DNA from: Hyphomonadaceae bacterium
GTDB taxonomy: Bacteria; Pseudomonadota; Alphaproteobacteria; Caulobacterales; Aquidulcibacteraceae
NCBI GenBank assembly: GCA_009773395.1
Contig: WRPI01000001.1
Span: forward strand, 62,001 to 126,000
DNA: 64,000 nt
Direction: 5' to 3'
The notes under the pieces are model-generated. The model was not told where the DNA came from, did not search any database, and saw only the letters and a program-made list of their open reading frames with translations. The position numbers and the translations under genes were made by a program. Shown here in pieces: positions 26,013 to 34,478 of the stretch (position 1 is the first letter of the stretch; each line of letters begins with the position of its first letter).

Positions 26013-26822
26013 CTAGCTAAAATAAGTTTGCAGTTTTTTCCAATAAGTTACCGGCCAAATTCTTTGCACTATTTCGGCGAGTTTGGCATCATTGCCGATT
26101 AAAAGCCTTGGCGCGCGGTTTTCAATGGCTTTGAGAATAAACTCTCCCGCATCTTTTGGTGGCATAACAAGTTTTGAGTTGAATTTTTCAATCGCGGCTT
26201 CAGCGTCAATGCCAGCGCCTTGTGGCAAGCGCGCATTGGATGCAATCGAAGTTGCAATTCCGCCAGGGTGAACCACTGTCACCCCGACATTTGACCCCGC
26301 AAGTTCATGGCGCAAACTCTCGGAAAAGCCGCGCACCGCAAATTTTGAAGCGCAATAGGCAGTTTGCCCGACAGGCGCGATTACACCAAAAATGCTCGAA
26401 ATATTGACTAATTGTGCTTGGTCTTGCGCCTGCAAAATCGGCAAAAAGGCGCGGGTGAGGCGCACAACAGCGTGGAAATTTATTTCCATAAGCCAATCAA
26501 AATCGTTTTCGCTGGTAATTGTAAATTCACCTGCCACCGCAACTCCCGCATTATTGATAAGCACATGAATTTTTGGATGTTTGGCCAATATTTCTTCAAC
26601 CAATGGCTTAATTGCGCCGCGCATTGATAAATCCGCCAAATGAAGTGAAATATCGCCAGTGCCAACACAAAGCTGCTTTGTCGCTTCAAGGCCCGCTTTA
26701 TTAACATCAACCAAAGCCAAATGCGCGCCGCGCAATGAAGCACCGATTGCGGTCGCCCTGCCAATTCCACTGCCCGCGCCAGTAATCACCATTGTTCGGC
26801 CTTTAAGGTCCAATTTGTTCAT
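26013..26822 (-). CDS. Short-chain dehydrogenase/reductase
   Basis: About 269 residues from the ATG at 26822 (GGGGA precedes it; a TTG four codons earlier is possible). Classical SDR marks: TGAGSGIG for NAD(P) binding, NNAGVAV, Ser in VNISSIFG and the YCASK catalytic pair. The C-terminal half carries the PGGIATSIASNAR segment typical of classical SDRs. It oxidises or reduces an unknown alcohol or ketone. It stands alone, between two palindromic elements. Confidence 0.92.
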   Translation of the reverse strand: MNKLDLKGRTMVITGAGSGIGRATAIGASLRGAHLALVDVNKAGLEATKQLCVGTGDISLHLADLSMRGAIKPLVEEILAKHPKIHVLINNAGVAVAGEFTITSENDFDWLMEINFHAVVRLTRAFLPILQAQDQAQLVNISSIFGVIAPVGQTAYCASKFAVRGFSESLRHELAGSNVGVTVVHPGGIATSIASNARLPQGAGIDAEAAIEKFNSKLVMPPKDAGEFILKAIENRAPRLLIGNDAKLAEIVQRIWPVTYWKKLQTYFS

Positions 26823-26855
26823 GCGTTTCCCCAATTTATTTTTGTGATAATATAT

Positions 26856-27019
26856 TAGAGCGTCGAAAGCTCAAATGGATTCGTTTTGGCTTGTAAATTA
26901 GCCCAATTTTCGGCACCAAATATTTGGCAAATACTCCAGTATTTACTGCATATTTGGCACCAAAACTTGGGCAAATTTCCTAACCCAAATTCGCTCCCAT
27001 TTGAACTTCCGCCGCTCTA
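26856..27019. repeat. 164-bp palindromic element, copy 3 (diverged variant)
   Basis: Same length (164 bp) and layout as the copies at 25808 and 31201, but a different subfamily: the left end TAGAGCGTCGAAAGCTCAAA pairs with the right TTTGAACTTCCGCCGCTCTA. The centre AATACTCCAGTATT and CAAATATTTGG are conserved. It begins and ends with TA. Paired changes in both arms keep the fold, suggesting selection on structure. Confidence 0.85.
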
Positions 27020-27056
27020 TTGTTCCGTAATCATAACATACGAATCGAAAAACATA

Positions 27057-27806
27057 ATGTCCACAGAAAAGAAGGCGGCTATATTGGTGGTGGGTGACGA
27101 GATTTTATCGGGCCGCACCAAGGACACTAATTCGAACACAATTGCGTGTTTTTTGGCGCCATTTGGAATTGCCTTGAAGGAAATCAGGGTGGTTGGTGAT
27201 GAGGCCCACCATATTATCGAAGCACTAAACGCACTGCGCACCACTTATGATTATGTTTTCACAACTGGCGGCATAGGCCCAACCCATGATGACATCACTG
27301 CGGATTGTGTTGCGGCAGCATTTGGTGTCAAAATTGACGTGCGCCAAGATGCAGTTGATATGATGTTGGAGCGCTATAAACACGAAGATTTGAACGAAGC
27401 GCGTTTGCGCATGGCAAGGATTCCAGAAGGCGCGAGCCTTATCAAAAACCCAGTTTCATTCGCCCCCGGATTTCAAATTGAAAATGTGTTTGTAATGGCG
27501 GGTGTGCCGAATATTATGGCGGCGATGCTTGACGATGTTGCTCCAAGATTGCCAATGGGCGAAATTGTTATTTCCAAAACCATTCGTGCCCCAAAACTGC
27601 GTGAAGGCGATATTGCGCATCGGCTTGGGCAAATTGCAACACAATTTCAAGCGCTTAGTTTTGGCTCTTATCCTTGGTTTAGTGCCGAAGGATATGGCGT
27701 GCAATTGGTGGTGCGCGGGCGTGACAAAGAATTGATAGCCAAGGCAAATGAAGAATTATTGGCAATGCTCGCGCCATTTAATTTGGATCTGATTTTGCTG
27801 GATTAG
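27057..27806 (+). CDS. CinA-type molybdopterin-binding domain protein
   Basis: 249 residues from the ATG at 27057, giving MSTEKKAAILVVGDEILSGR, the typical N-terminus; a longer frame from 26886 runs through the palindromic element and is rejected. VGDEILSGRTKDTNSN and FTTGGIGPTHDDITADCVA are diagnostic of the MoaB/MogA-like domain of the CinA family. It lacks the C-terminal amidase domain of full CinA. Alphaproteobacterial stand-alone versions have no settled function; nucleotide pyrophosphatase activity is known for some CinA relatives. Confidence 0.9.
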   Translation: MSTEKKAAILVVGDEILSGRTKDTNSNTIACFLAPFGIALKEIRVVGDEAHHIIEALNALRTTYDYVFTTGGIGPTHDDITADCVAAAFGVKIDVRQDAVDMMLERYKHEDLNEARLRMARIPEGASLIKNPVSFAPGFQIENVFVMAGVPNIMAAMLDDVAPRLPMGEIVISKTIRAPKLREGDIAHRLGQIATQFQALSFGSYPWFSAEGYGVQLVVRGRDKELIAKANEELLAMLAPFNLDLILLD

Positions 27807-27863
27807 AAAAACTTATCCGCCAAATTAAGCGGCGACATAATATTTCAGAAAATCGGAGATATA

Positions 27864-29315
27864 ATGTCAGATAATTCGCCCAAAATTGGTTTGCCCTATT
27901 TATTGGCATCACAAACCCAAAAACACGTCACTATGAACGAAAGTCTCAACATATTGGACTCGCTGGTGATGCTCTCGGTTATTAACCGAACAACCGCCAC
28001 ACCGCCATTAAATCCGACTGAAGGCGACAAATACATTATTGCAGCCAGCCCGAGCGGAAGCTGGCTCGGCAAAACTGGGCAGGTCGGAGCTTTCTTTAAT
28101 GCGGGTTGGCAATTTTTTGTGCCAAGAGCTGGGTTTATCGCTTTTGTTCAAGCCGAAAATGTTTTTGTAATTTTTGATGGCAGCGTTTGGCAATATTTGG
28201 GAATTGCGCTCGGTGATATTCAAAACCAAAAACTATTGGGAATCGGCACAAATGCGGATACAAATAACCCACTTTCCGCCAAAATTAATAAGGCATTATT
28301 TAGCGCTAAATATGCGGCGGAATCTGGCAATGGCGATTTGCAATATGTTTTTAACAAAGAAACTGCCGCCAATAAAATATCGCTATTATTTCAAAATAAT
28401 TGGTCCGGCCGTGCCGAAATCGGCCTTGTGGGCACTGATAATTTCGCATTCAAAGTATCCAACAATGGCAGCGCGTGGAAAGAAGCAATCACAATTGATA
28501 ATGCCAGTGGGCGCGCAGCGATAAATTATGGCGCTGATTTCGCGCCACAAAGCGATGGCAGCAATGAAATTGCGCGCTATAATGGCGCGCGTTTTTTGCA
28601 CGCAAAAAAGCCTAGTGGAACCGACGGTTTCAACCTTTTCTTGGGCGAGTCTTCTGGCAACCAGACTATGGCTGGCAGCGGCACGCAGGCAAGCCGCAAT
28701 ATTGGTCTTGGCTATATGGCATTGGCGGGGCTGACCACGGGTTTCAATAATTGCGCAATTGGCGCGAATGCGGCGATCAATTTAACCACAGGCGATAATA
28801 ATGTCGCGCTTGGCTATAATTCTTTGCGCTATAAAATTGATGGCACCGACAATAGCACATTTGCAAATTGCGCTGGGCTTGGTGCCGACACCAAAGTTTC
28901 GGGATCCAATCAAATCCAATTGGGCAATTCGACAACCACGGTTTATGCCTATGGCGCAGTTCAAAACCGCTCAGATATTCGTGATAAAAGCTGTGTTCGC
29001 AACACTATTTTGGGCCTCGATTTTATTTGCGCTTTGCGGCCAGTGGATTTCAAATGGGATTATCGTGAAAATTACATTGGCGTCGATGATGATGGTTCAA
29101 AGGCGGGCAAAAGATACCACCACGGCTTTATTGCCCAAGAAGTTGAAAATATTCTCGCGCAAATGAAGGTGGATTTCGGCGGCTATCAGGACCACTCAAA
29201 ATCGGGCGGCGAAGATGTTAAATCCCTCGGCTATTCTGAATTCATTGCGCCGATGATAAAAGCGATTCAAGAACTGTCAGGAAAAATAGCCAAACTCGAA
29301 GAAAAATTTATTTAA
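27864..29315 (+). CDS. Solitary tail-fibre-like protein: DUF2793 plus S74 intramolecular chaperone
   Basis: 483 residues. The N-terminal 110 or so residues resemble DUF2793 (PKIGLPYLLASQTQKHVTMN, EGDKYIIAASPSGSW), found in alphaproteobacterial phage and gene-transfer-agent tail proteins. The middle holds head-type repeats (LTTGFNNCAIGANAAINLTT, then GDNNVALGYNSL) as in trimeric fibres. The C-terminal 114 residues are a peptidase S74 chaperone domain: catalytic Ser370 and Lys375 in SDIRDK, GFIAQEVE, and a final coiled coil. It would trimerise and cut itself before Ser370. No other phage gene is nearby; a tRNA-Leu follows 80 bases later. Confidence 0.82.
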   Translation: MSDNSPKIGLPYLLASQTQKHVTMNESLNILDSLVMLSVINRTTATPPLNPTEGDKYIIAASPSGSWLGKTGQVGAFFNAGWQFFVPRAGFIAFVQAENVFVIFDGSVWQYLGIALGDIQNQKLLGIGTNADTNNPLSAKINKALFSAKYAAESGNGDLQYVFNKETAANKISLLFQNNWSGRAEIGLVGTDNFAFKVSNNGSAWKEAITIDNASGRAAINYGADFAPQSDGSNEIARYNGARFLHAKKPSGTDGFNLFLGESSGNQTMAGSGTQASRNIGLGYMALAGLTTGFNNCAIGANAAINLTTGDNNVALGYNSLRYKIDGTDNSTFANCAGLGADTKVSGSNQIQLGNSTTTVYAYGAVQNRSDIRDKSCVRNTILGLDFICALRPVDFKWDYRENYIGVDDDGSKAGKRYHHGFIAQEVENILAQMKVDFGGYQDHSKSGGEDVKSLGYSEFIAPMIKAIQELSGKIAKLEEKFI

Positions 29316-29354
29316 CCAATCTTGAAAAACTGCCGCTCTAACTTCATAAATCCC

Positions 29355-29382
29355 TTGACACTCGCGCGGATTCCAATACCAA
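29355..29382 (+). promoter_or_regulatory. Promoter of tRNA-Leu
   Basis: TTGACA at 29355-29360, a 16-base spacer, then TACCAA at 29377-29382; the tRNA begins 13 bases later. The perfect -35 and position support a tRNA promoter. Confidence 0.55.
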
Positions 29383-29395
29383 AGCCAGCGCTGTT

Positions 29396-29483
29396 GCGGG
29401 TGTGGCGAAATGGTAGACGCACCGGACTTAAAATCCGTTGGGCTGTAAGGCCCGTGCCGGTTCAAGTCCGGCCACCCGCACCA
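29396..29483 (+). tRNA. tRNA-Leu (anticodon UAA)
   Basis: Acceptor arms GCGGGTG and CACCCGC pair fully, followed by A and an encoded CCA. The anticodon stem-loop is CGGAC-TTAAAAT-CCG with anticodon TAA, the long variable arm is TTGGGCTGTAAGGCCC, and the T arm is CCGGTTCAAGTCCGG. The long variable arm is typical of type II tRNAs (Leu/Ser), and UAA decodes leucine. Confidence 0.96.
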
Positions 29484-29516
29484 CGCTTCGCTCTTTGAGC
29501 TACGCGTGACAGGCCA

Positions 29517-29602
29517 CGCGCTAGATCAATTTAGAGCGAACGTGCCCTGCGAAGCCTCTTGGCGAAGCATGGGCTGGAAACGCGCTCTCGCTTAAATTGC
29601 TG
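29517..29602. repeat. Imperfect palindrome downstream of tRNA-Leu and of the NIT-Crp gene
   Basis: CAATTTA-GAGCG on the left pairs with CGCTC-region-TTAAATTG on the right; inside, GCCCTGC...GCC-TCTT-GGC...GCATGGGC makes a further hairpin. It lies three bases beyond the regulator stop codon (minus strand) and could act as its terminator, though no strong T-run is present. Single copy here. Confidence 0.4.
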
Positions 29603-29604
29603 CC

Positions 29605-31143
29605 TCAATTCACCATGCAATCGGCTTTTTTGCATGCGTTTGTGCCTTTGCGTTTGCATTTTTCTTGTAGATCGAAATCGCAAAAGTCGCAGAGTTTGGC
29701 TGGATCTTGCACCCTTACTAAATTAAGTTCGCTGGTAATTCCACAGGCACGCAAAGTTTGCAATGTCCGTGAAAATGTTTCGGGCTTCATGCCGAGATAG
29801 CCCGCAATCAGCGCTTTATCATAAGGCAATAACAATTCGGAGCCATTTTCGCCGCCTGCAAGATATAATCGCAACAGAAACCAACCGACCCTTTGACCAA
29901 CAGATTTGAGTGTCAGTTGCTCAAACTGATTTATCAATTCCTGCGATTTTTCGGCAATTGTAGTAATCAAATTTACAGTTAAATGTTGGTTAGCCCTCAT
30001 TTTTTCGCGAAGAAGTGATGCTGGCATAGAGAGCAATCTGGTTGTTTCGACAGCCTGCGCATTAATCGGGAATTTCGATTCTGCCAATAAAGTCGTTTCG
30101 AGCAAGGCATCATTTGAGCTTAGCATTTGCAAAATCGACTCATGCCCTTCCACATCACCTTTGAACAATTTGACCCAACCGTCCAAAATAACATAAAAAC
30201 GATTCGCCTGTTCGCCTTGTAGAAAGATGGTTGAGCCCTTGGTATGGGTTACCAAGCGAGCATGCATAACAATCTCGAGCAGTAAAGTTTCATCGATACC
30301 GCAAAACAACGGCATTTGCCGAATTTGCCCTAAATTCTCACGCACCCCTTTATCAATTCTATAGTCCAAAATCGCTGGCGAATTGCCAATCGGCGCTGCC
30401 GCCATGCCCTTATCCGCTTCTAAATTCCTGGTCAGATTTCTACCAATTTCATGCAAAATATCCATTTTCGCACTAAAAAGATTGAACCATTCTGTTGCTG
30501 AGATATTGCTTAAAATCCCTGCTTCATTATCTAGCTTGCGATTGATTAAATCAATTTTTTGAAAAATTGAGCTGTTTTTCTCCAATTCATGAATTTTGGA
30601 TCTTATTTGATCGTCCGCCAACGCCATAAACATCCGCTCATAGCCGCGCTGCTCTTTCACTAAATAGCTTAGGCGACTTCTAATTTCTTCTGCGAAATCG
30701 ACTTCGCTATTGATATATTGCGCGCCCAAAGCTCGCTCAATACCAACGCGCTCTTTCCATTGTAAAAAATTAATCAAAGCGGAAACTTGCGTCGGACTAT
30801 AGCCTTTTTCCAATATCGCAATTTCTTGAATAATATTAATGGCGGGCGCAATAATATCGCGCGAATAAAAAGCGATTACTTCAAAAGGCGTAATTTGGCG
30901 CGAAATTATATTTTTTCGTTTGACGCTTAAATAACCAACCGCGCTTAAAAACGGCTCGATTTGTGAATATTTGGAATGAGCGGTGAGGGTCGTGGCGATT
31001 TGGAAACTGTCAAGTTGCGCAAATTGGGCTTCCATTTTTTCGGAAAGTTCGCTTTGTTGGGCGCGCAAATTTAGTGACGCCAAACCGCGTTCGCGCTGGG
31101 CTTCATGAACAAAGTCACCAAGAAATTCCAGTGTTTTGGCCAT
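29605..31143 (-). CDS. NIT domain-Crp/Fnr fusion regulator with C-terminal cysteine cluster
   Basis: 512 residues, about twice the usual Crp/Fnr length. Residues 1 to about 250 resemble the NIT nitrate/nitrite-sensing domain: QRERGLAS at 16-23, a long helical stretch, then LQWKERVGIERALG and LVKEQRGYERMF. From Met277 a cNMP-binding-like domain begins (MPLFCGIDETLLL, GSTIFLQGEQANRFYVILDG), followed by a dimer helix and a Crp-type HTH (LIAGYLGMKPETFSRTLQTL) keeping the Fnr-type E..SR recognition residues. The tail has Cys485, 488, 496, 504 and 509. Divergent from narK. Predicted: a single-protein nitrate sensor and activator; the cysteines may bind an iron-sulphur cluster or act in redox sensing. 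Confidence 0.8.
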   Translation of the reverse strand: MAKTLEFLGDFVHEAQRERGLASLNLRAQQSELSEKMEAQFAQLDSFQIATTLTAHSKYSQIEPFLSAVGYLSVKRKNIISRQITPFEVIAFYSRDIIAPAINIIQEIAILEKGYSPTQVSALINFLQWKERVGIERALGAQYINSEVDFAEEIRSRLSYLVKEQRGYERMFMALADDQIRSKIHELEKNSSIFQKIDLINRKLDNEAGILSNISATEWFNLFSAKMDILHEIGRNLTRNLEADKGMAAAPIGNSPAILDYRIDKGVRENLGQIRQMPLFCGIDETLLLEIVMHARLVTHTKGSTIFLQGEQANRFYVILDGWVKLFKGDVEGHESILQMLSSNDALLETTLLAESKFPINAQAVETTRLLSMPASLLREKMRANQHLTVNLITTIAEKSQELINQFEQLTLKSVGQRVGWFLLRLYLAGGENGSELLLPYDKALIAGYLGMKPETFSRTLQTLRACGITSELNLVRVQDPAKLCDFCDFDLQEKCKRKGTNACKKADCMVN

Positions 31144-31200
31144 ATACTCACTTTTCGCATTGTCTATTAAAACTGGGCCCCAAACGCACCATAAAGGGCT

Positions 31201-31364
31201 TAGAGCATTGGATGTTCAAGTTGCACCGTTTTGCTGCGCCCTTTTGCACCATTTTTGGCAGCAAATATTTAGCGAATACTCCAGTATTCACCGCATATTT
31301 GCCGCCAAAACTGGCACAAAATTGCTGCGGCAAATTCGATTCAACTTGAACATCCAACGCTCTA
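31201..31364. repeat. 164-bp palindromic element, copy 4
   Basis: TAGAGCATTGGATGTTCAAG on the left, CATCCAACGCTCTA on the right, central palindrome AATACTCCAGTATT; exactly 164 bp, TA at both ends, open frames on both strands. It sits 57 bases upstream of the NIT-Crp start codon and 79 bases before the narK operator, so it separates the two divergent promoters. Confidence 0.9.
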
Positions 31365-31442
31365 ACGCGAGTGTTTATGACAAATAGTGAAATCTTGCAA
31401 GGCACGATTAGCCATCAACGGGCAAAGTGTCGCAACCCCAAA

Positions 31443-31482
31443 TTGACCTAGGTCAAGCCGCTAATTTCCTGTCGCTTTATAA
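31443..31482 (+). promoter_or_regulatory. narK promoter with Crp/Fnr-type operator
   Basis: TTGACCTAGGTCAA (31443-31456) is a perfect 14-bp palindrome of the Fnr/Dnr size class. It is followed after 20 bases by TTATAA (31477-31482) as -10, placing the operator centre near -41, the position used by class II activators. The narK ATG is 28 bases further on with GGAGG upstream. Sister sites precede the porin and moaA. Confidence 0.75.
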
Positions 31483-31510
31483 GTGACGGAAAATTGGAGG
31501 GCTATACGAC

Positions 31511-32836
31511 ATGGCAGACTTATATAATGTCAGCAAAATCAAACAAACATTGGCACTATCGGCAACAACAATTGCATTTACGGTTTGCTTTGCGGTTTGG
31601 ATGATTTTCGCGATTATTGGCGTGCAAATTAAAAAGGACATGGGATTGAGCGAAACCCAATTTAGTTTGCTTATCGGCACACCGGTTTTAACTGGTTCAT
31701 TGATACGCTTAACTCTTGGCATATGGGCCGACAAATATGGCGGTCGTCCGGTTCTTGTTATTACCATGCTGTCATCGGCCCTTTTCACTTGGCTTTTGGC
31801 TTATGCCACTACTTATCCGATGATGCTTATCGCAGCGCTTGGTGTCGGTATTGCTGGTGGTTCATTTGTTGTTGGCATTACATATATTGCCAAATGGTAT
31901 CCCAAGGAAAATGCTGGCACCGCGCTTGGCATTTTTGGCATGGGCAATATTGGCGCTGCCGTCACCAAATTTGGTGCGCCTTTTGTGATGGTCGCTTTTG
32001 GCTGGACAATGGTTGCAAAAGTCTGGGCCGTAGCACTTGTGGTTATGGCAATTGCTTTTTGGTTTATGACTTCCGATGAACCAGAATTAATTGAACGCCG
32101 TGCCAAAGGTGAAAAAGCCAAAACCACAGCAATGGCGCTCGAGCCATTGAAAAAACTCCAAGTTTGGCGGTTTTCACTATATTATTTCTTCGTGTTTGGG
32201 GCTTTCGTCGGCATGGCCTTATGGTTGCCGCGTTATTATGTCGCCGTCTATGAATTGGACATCAAACAAGCTGGCATGTTGGCGGCAAGTTTCTCCATCG
32301 CTGCATCAGCATTTCGTGCAATTGGCGGCTATTTGTCAGACAAACTTGGCGCACGCAAAGTCATGTATTTGACATTTATCGTCAGCATTATTTGCTTGTT
32401 CATCCTTTCATACCCAGCCACCGATTTCATCGTACACGGCATCAAAGGCGATATCAATTTCCACATCGGGCTAGATTTCTGGTGGTTCACAATCATTGTA
32501 TTTGTGCTCGGCCTTTTCATGAGCTTTGGCAAAGCCGCAGTCTATAAACATATTCCAGTTTATTATCCTGATAATGTGGGCTCGGTTGCTGGGATTGTTG
32601 GTTTAATCGGCGGGCTTGGTGGTTTTGTATTGCCGCTTATGTTTGGCATGTTGAATGACCTCACCAATGTTTGGACAAGTTGCTTCATGCTTTTGTTCGT
32701 CTTGGTCTCGATTGCGCTTATTTGGATGCACGTAACTGTGGTTCTGATGGAACGCGAAAAACATCCTGAATTGCGCAAAGGTCGGGATTTACCCGAGCTT
32801 GATCACGCGCACACCAATCTTTCATACAATCAATAG
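31511..32836 (+). CDS. narK1: Nitrate/proton symporter NarK1 (MFS)
   Basis: 441 residues with 12 predicted transmembrane segments. RLTLGIWADKYGGRP near the second/third helix is the MFS loop motif and contains the conserved Arg for nitrate; GNIGAAVTKFGAP and the SFGKAAVYKHIPVYYPDNVGSVAG segment match the nitrate signature regions of NarK1-type proteins. It imports nitrate with protons to start respiration. First gene of the narK1K2GHJI transcript, directly downstream of the operator. Confidence 0.92.
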   Translation: MADLYNVSKIKQTLALSATTIAFTVCFAVWMIFAIIGVQIKKDMGLSETQFSLLIGTPVLTGSLIRLTLGIWADKYGGRPVLVITMLSSALFTWLLAYATTYPMMLIAALGVGIAGGSFVVGITYIAKWYPKENAGTALGIFGMGNIGAAVTKFGAPFVMVAFGWTMVAKVWAVALVVMAIAFWFMTSDEPELIERRAKGEKAKTTAMALEPLKKLQVWRFSLYYFFVFGAFVGMALWLPRYYVAVYELDIKQAGMLAASFSIAASAFRAIGGYLSDKLGARKVMYLTFIVSIICLFILSYPATDFIVHGIKGDINFHIGLDFWWFTIIVFVLGLFMSFGKAAVYKHIPVYYPDNVGSVAGIVGLIGGLGGFVLPLMFGMLNDLTNVWTSCFMLLFVLVSIALIWMHVTVVLMEREKHPELRKGRDLPELDHAHTNLSYNQ

Positions 32837-32848
32837 GAGCGAAGCAAA

Positions 32849-34456
32849 ATGGCAAAAGATCTACAAAGCTGGGATCCCGAAGACGAAGTTTTTTGGGCCA
32901 CGACAGGCAAGAAAATTGCAGACCGAAATCTTTGGATTTCAATTCCCAGCCTTTTATGCGGCTTTGCGGTATGGATGTATTGGTCCGTGGTGACTGTGCA
33001 AATGCTCAATTTAGGCTTCCCATTTACTAAGCCTGAATTGTTCACATTGGCGGGCATAGGCGGGATTGCCGGGGCGACTTTGCGAATTCCCGCTTCTTTC
33101 TTAATACGCATTGCAGGCGGTCGGAATACCATATTTTTGACAACCGCTTTATTGATGATACCCGCGATAGGCACTGGTATCGCACTACAAGACACTTCAA
33201 CCCCGCTTTTGACTTATCAAATATTGGCGCTTTTGTCGGGGCTTGGCGGTGGCAATTTTGCGGCTTCCATGTCCAACATAAGTTTCTTTTACCCCAAGAA
33301 AAGCCAAGGCTTGGCTTTGGGTCTCAATGCGGGGCTCGGTAATTTCGGCGTTACCACCATGCAAATGCTTATCCCATTGGTGATGACGCTTTCAATTTTT
33401 GGCGGCGACGCCTTGATATTGAAAACCGCCAGTGGTTGGTTGTTTGGTAAAATTCCGGTTGGTGCGCAAACATATATCCATAATGCTGGTTACATTTGGT
33501 TGGTGTTTTTGGTTCCTTTGTCTTTTGCGACTTGGTTTGGCATGAATAATATCAAAGCTAAACACGTCACGCCAAATCTTAGCAATCCAATCGCCTCATT
33601 TTTCATTATTTTGGTGATGTTGGCAGTTGGCCTCATTTGCTCGGCACTTGGTTTTTGGGCGATGCAACCAGTTAAAGATGGCGGCCTTGGCATCAATAAA
33701 TTGATTGTTTTGGCAGTATTGATGAACGTCACATTGCTTGCGCTATTTTTAGTGCCAGCAGGTGCGCAATATAAGGAAAACCTTCACCGCCAATATGCGA
33801 TTTTCAAAAACAAACATACTTGGGCGATGACTGTCATTTACACCATGACTTTTGGTTCATTCATCGGATTTAGTGCGGCGTTGGCTTTGGCGATGCAGGT
33901 TATTTTCGGCTTCAAACATGTAATGATTGATGGTGCAATGACCCACACTTTGGTTAACCCAGAAGCGCCAAGCGTATTTATGTATGCATGGATTGCGCCT
34001 TTCATTGGTGCGGTGGTGCGGCCTTTAGGTGGATCATTGGCCGACAAATATGGCGGGGCTTTGATTACGCAAATCATATCTGGAATTATGGTAATTTGCG
34101 CGCTTGGCGTCGCTTTTTATATGAAAGCGGCATATAATTCGGCAACACCCGAAGTGTTTTTCATACCATTCCTACTAGTATTTTTAGTGCTGTTCTTCGC
34201 GGCGGGAATTGGCAATGGTTCAACTTTTCGCACAATCGCAGTCGTATTTGACAAAGAGCAAGCAGGCCCAACTTTAGGCTGGACTTCAGCGGTTGCGGCT
34301 TATGGCGCTTTCTACATTCCGCAGGTTTTCGGCGAACAAATCAAAGCCGGAACCCCTGAAATTGCGCTTTATGGATTCGCAATTTTCTACGCTGTTTGCA
34401 TGGCAATAAATTATTGGTTCTATCTAAAACCAAATGCCTATGTGCAAAACCCATAA
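32849..34456 (+). CDS. narK2: Nitrate/nitrite antiporter NarK2 (MFS)
   Basis: 535 residues, 12-14 membrane segments, with a longer cytoplasmic/periplasmic region between helices 6 and 7. GGGNFAASMSNISFFYPKKSQGLALG and GSFIGFSAALALAMQVIFGF are nitrate signature regions of NarK2-type exchangers. It swaps internal nitrite for external nitrate. It follows narK1 by 12 bases with GGAG as ribosome site. In Paracoccus the two NarK halves are fused; here they are separate genes in the same order. Confidence 0.93.
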   Translation: MAKDLQSWDPEDEVFWATTGKKIADRNLWISIPSLLCGFAVWMYWSVVTVQMLNLGFPFTKPELFTLAGIGGIAGATLRIPASFLIRIAGGRNTIFLTTALLMIPAIGTGIALQDTSTPLLTYQILALLSGLGGGNFAASMSNISFFYPKKSQGLALGLNAGLGNFGVTTMQMLIPLVMTLSIFGGDALILKTASGWLFGKIPVGAQTYIHNAGYIWLVFLVPLSFATWFGMNNIKAKHVTPNLSNPIASFFIILVMLAVGLICSALGFWAMQPVKDGGLGINKLIVLAVLMNVTLLALFLVPAGAQYKENLHRQYAIFKNKHTWAMTVIYTMTFGSFIGFSAALALAMQVIFGFKHVMIDGAMTHTLVNPEAPSVFMYAWIAPFIGAVVRPLGGSLADKYGGALITQIISGIMVICALGVAFYMKAAYNSATPEVFFIPFLLVFLVLFFAAGIGNGSTFRTIAVVFDKEQAGPTLGWTSAVAAYGAFYIPQVFGEQIKAGTPEIALYGFAIFYAVCMAINYWFYLKPNAYVQNP

Positions 34457-34478
34457 TTGAAAAACTGAGGAAATAATA

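Noticed and set aside
26886-27056. 57 extra codons at the start of the CinA-type gene
   Set aside because: They run through the palindromic element and do not match the family; the ATG at 27057 gives the conserved N-terminus.
27864-29483. Prophage or integrative element ending at tRNA-Leu
   Set aside because: No integrase, no repeat of the tRNA 3' end and only one phage-like gene; neighbours are housekeeping genes.
31074-31405. Open frames of 85-91 residues on both strands over the element near narK
   Set aside because: They are produced by the palindromic element itself; both strands are open and the same peptide recurs at each copy. Not annotated as genes, although the openness is reported as a finding.
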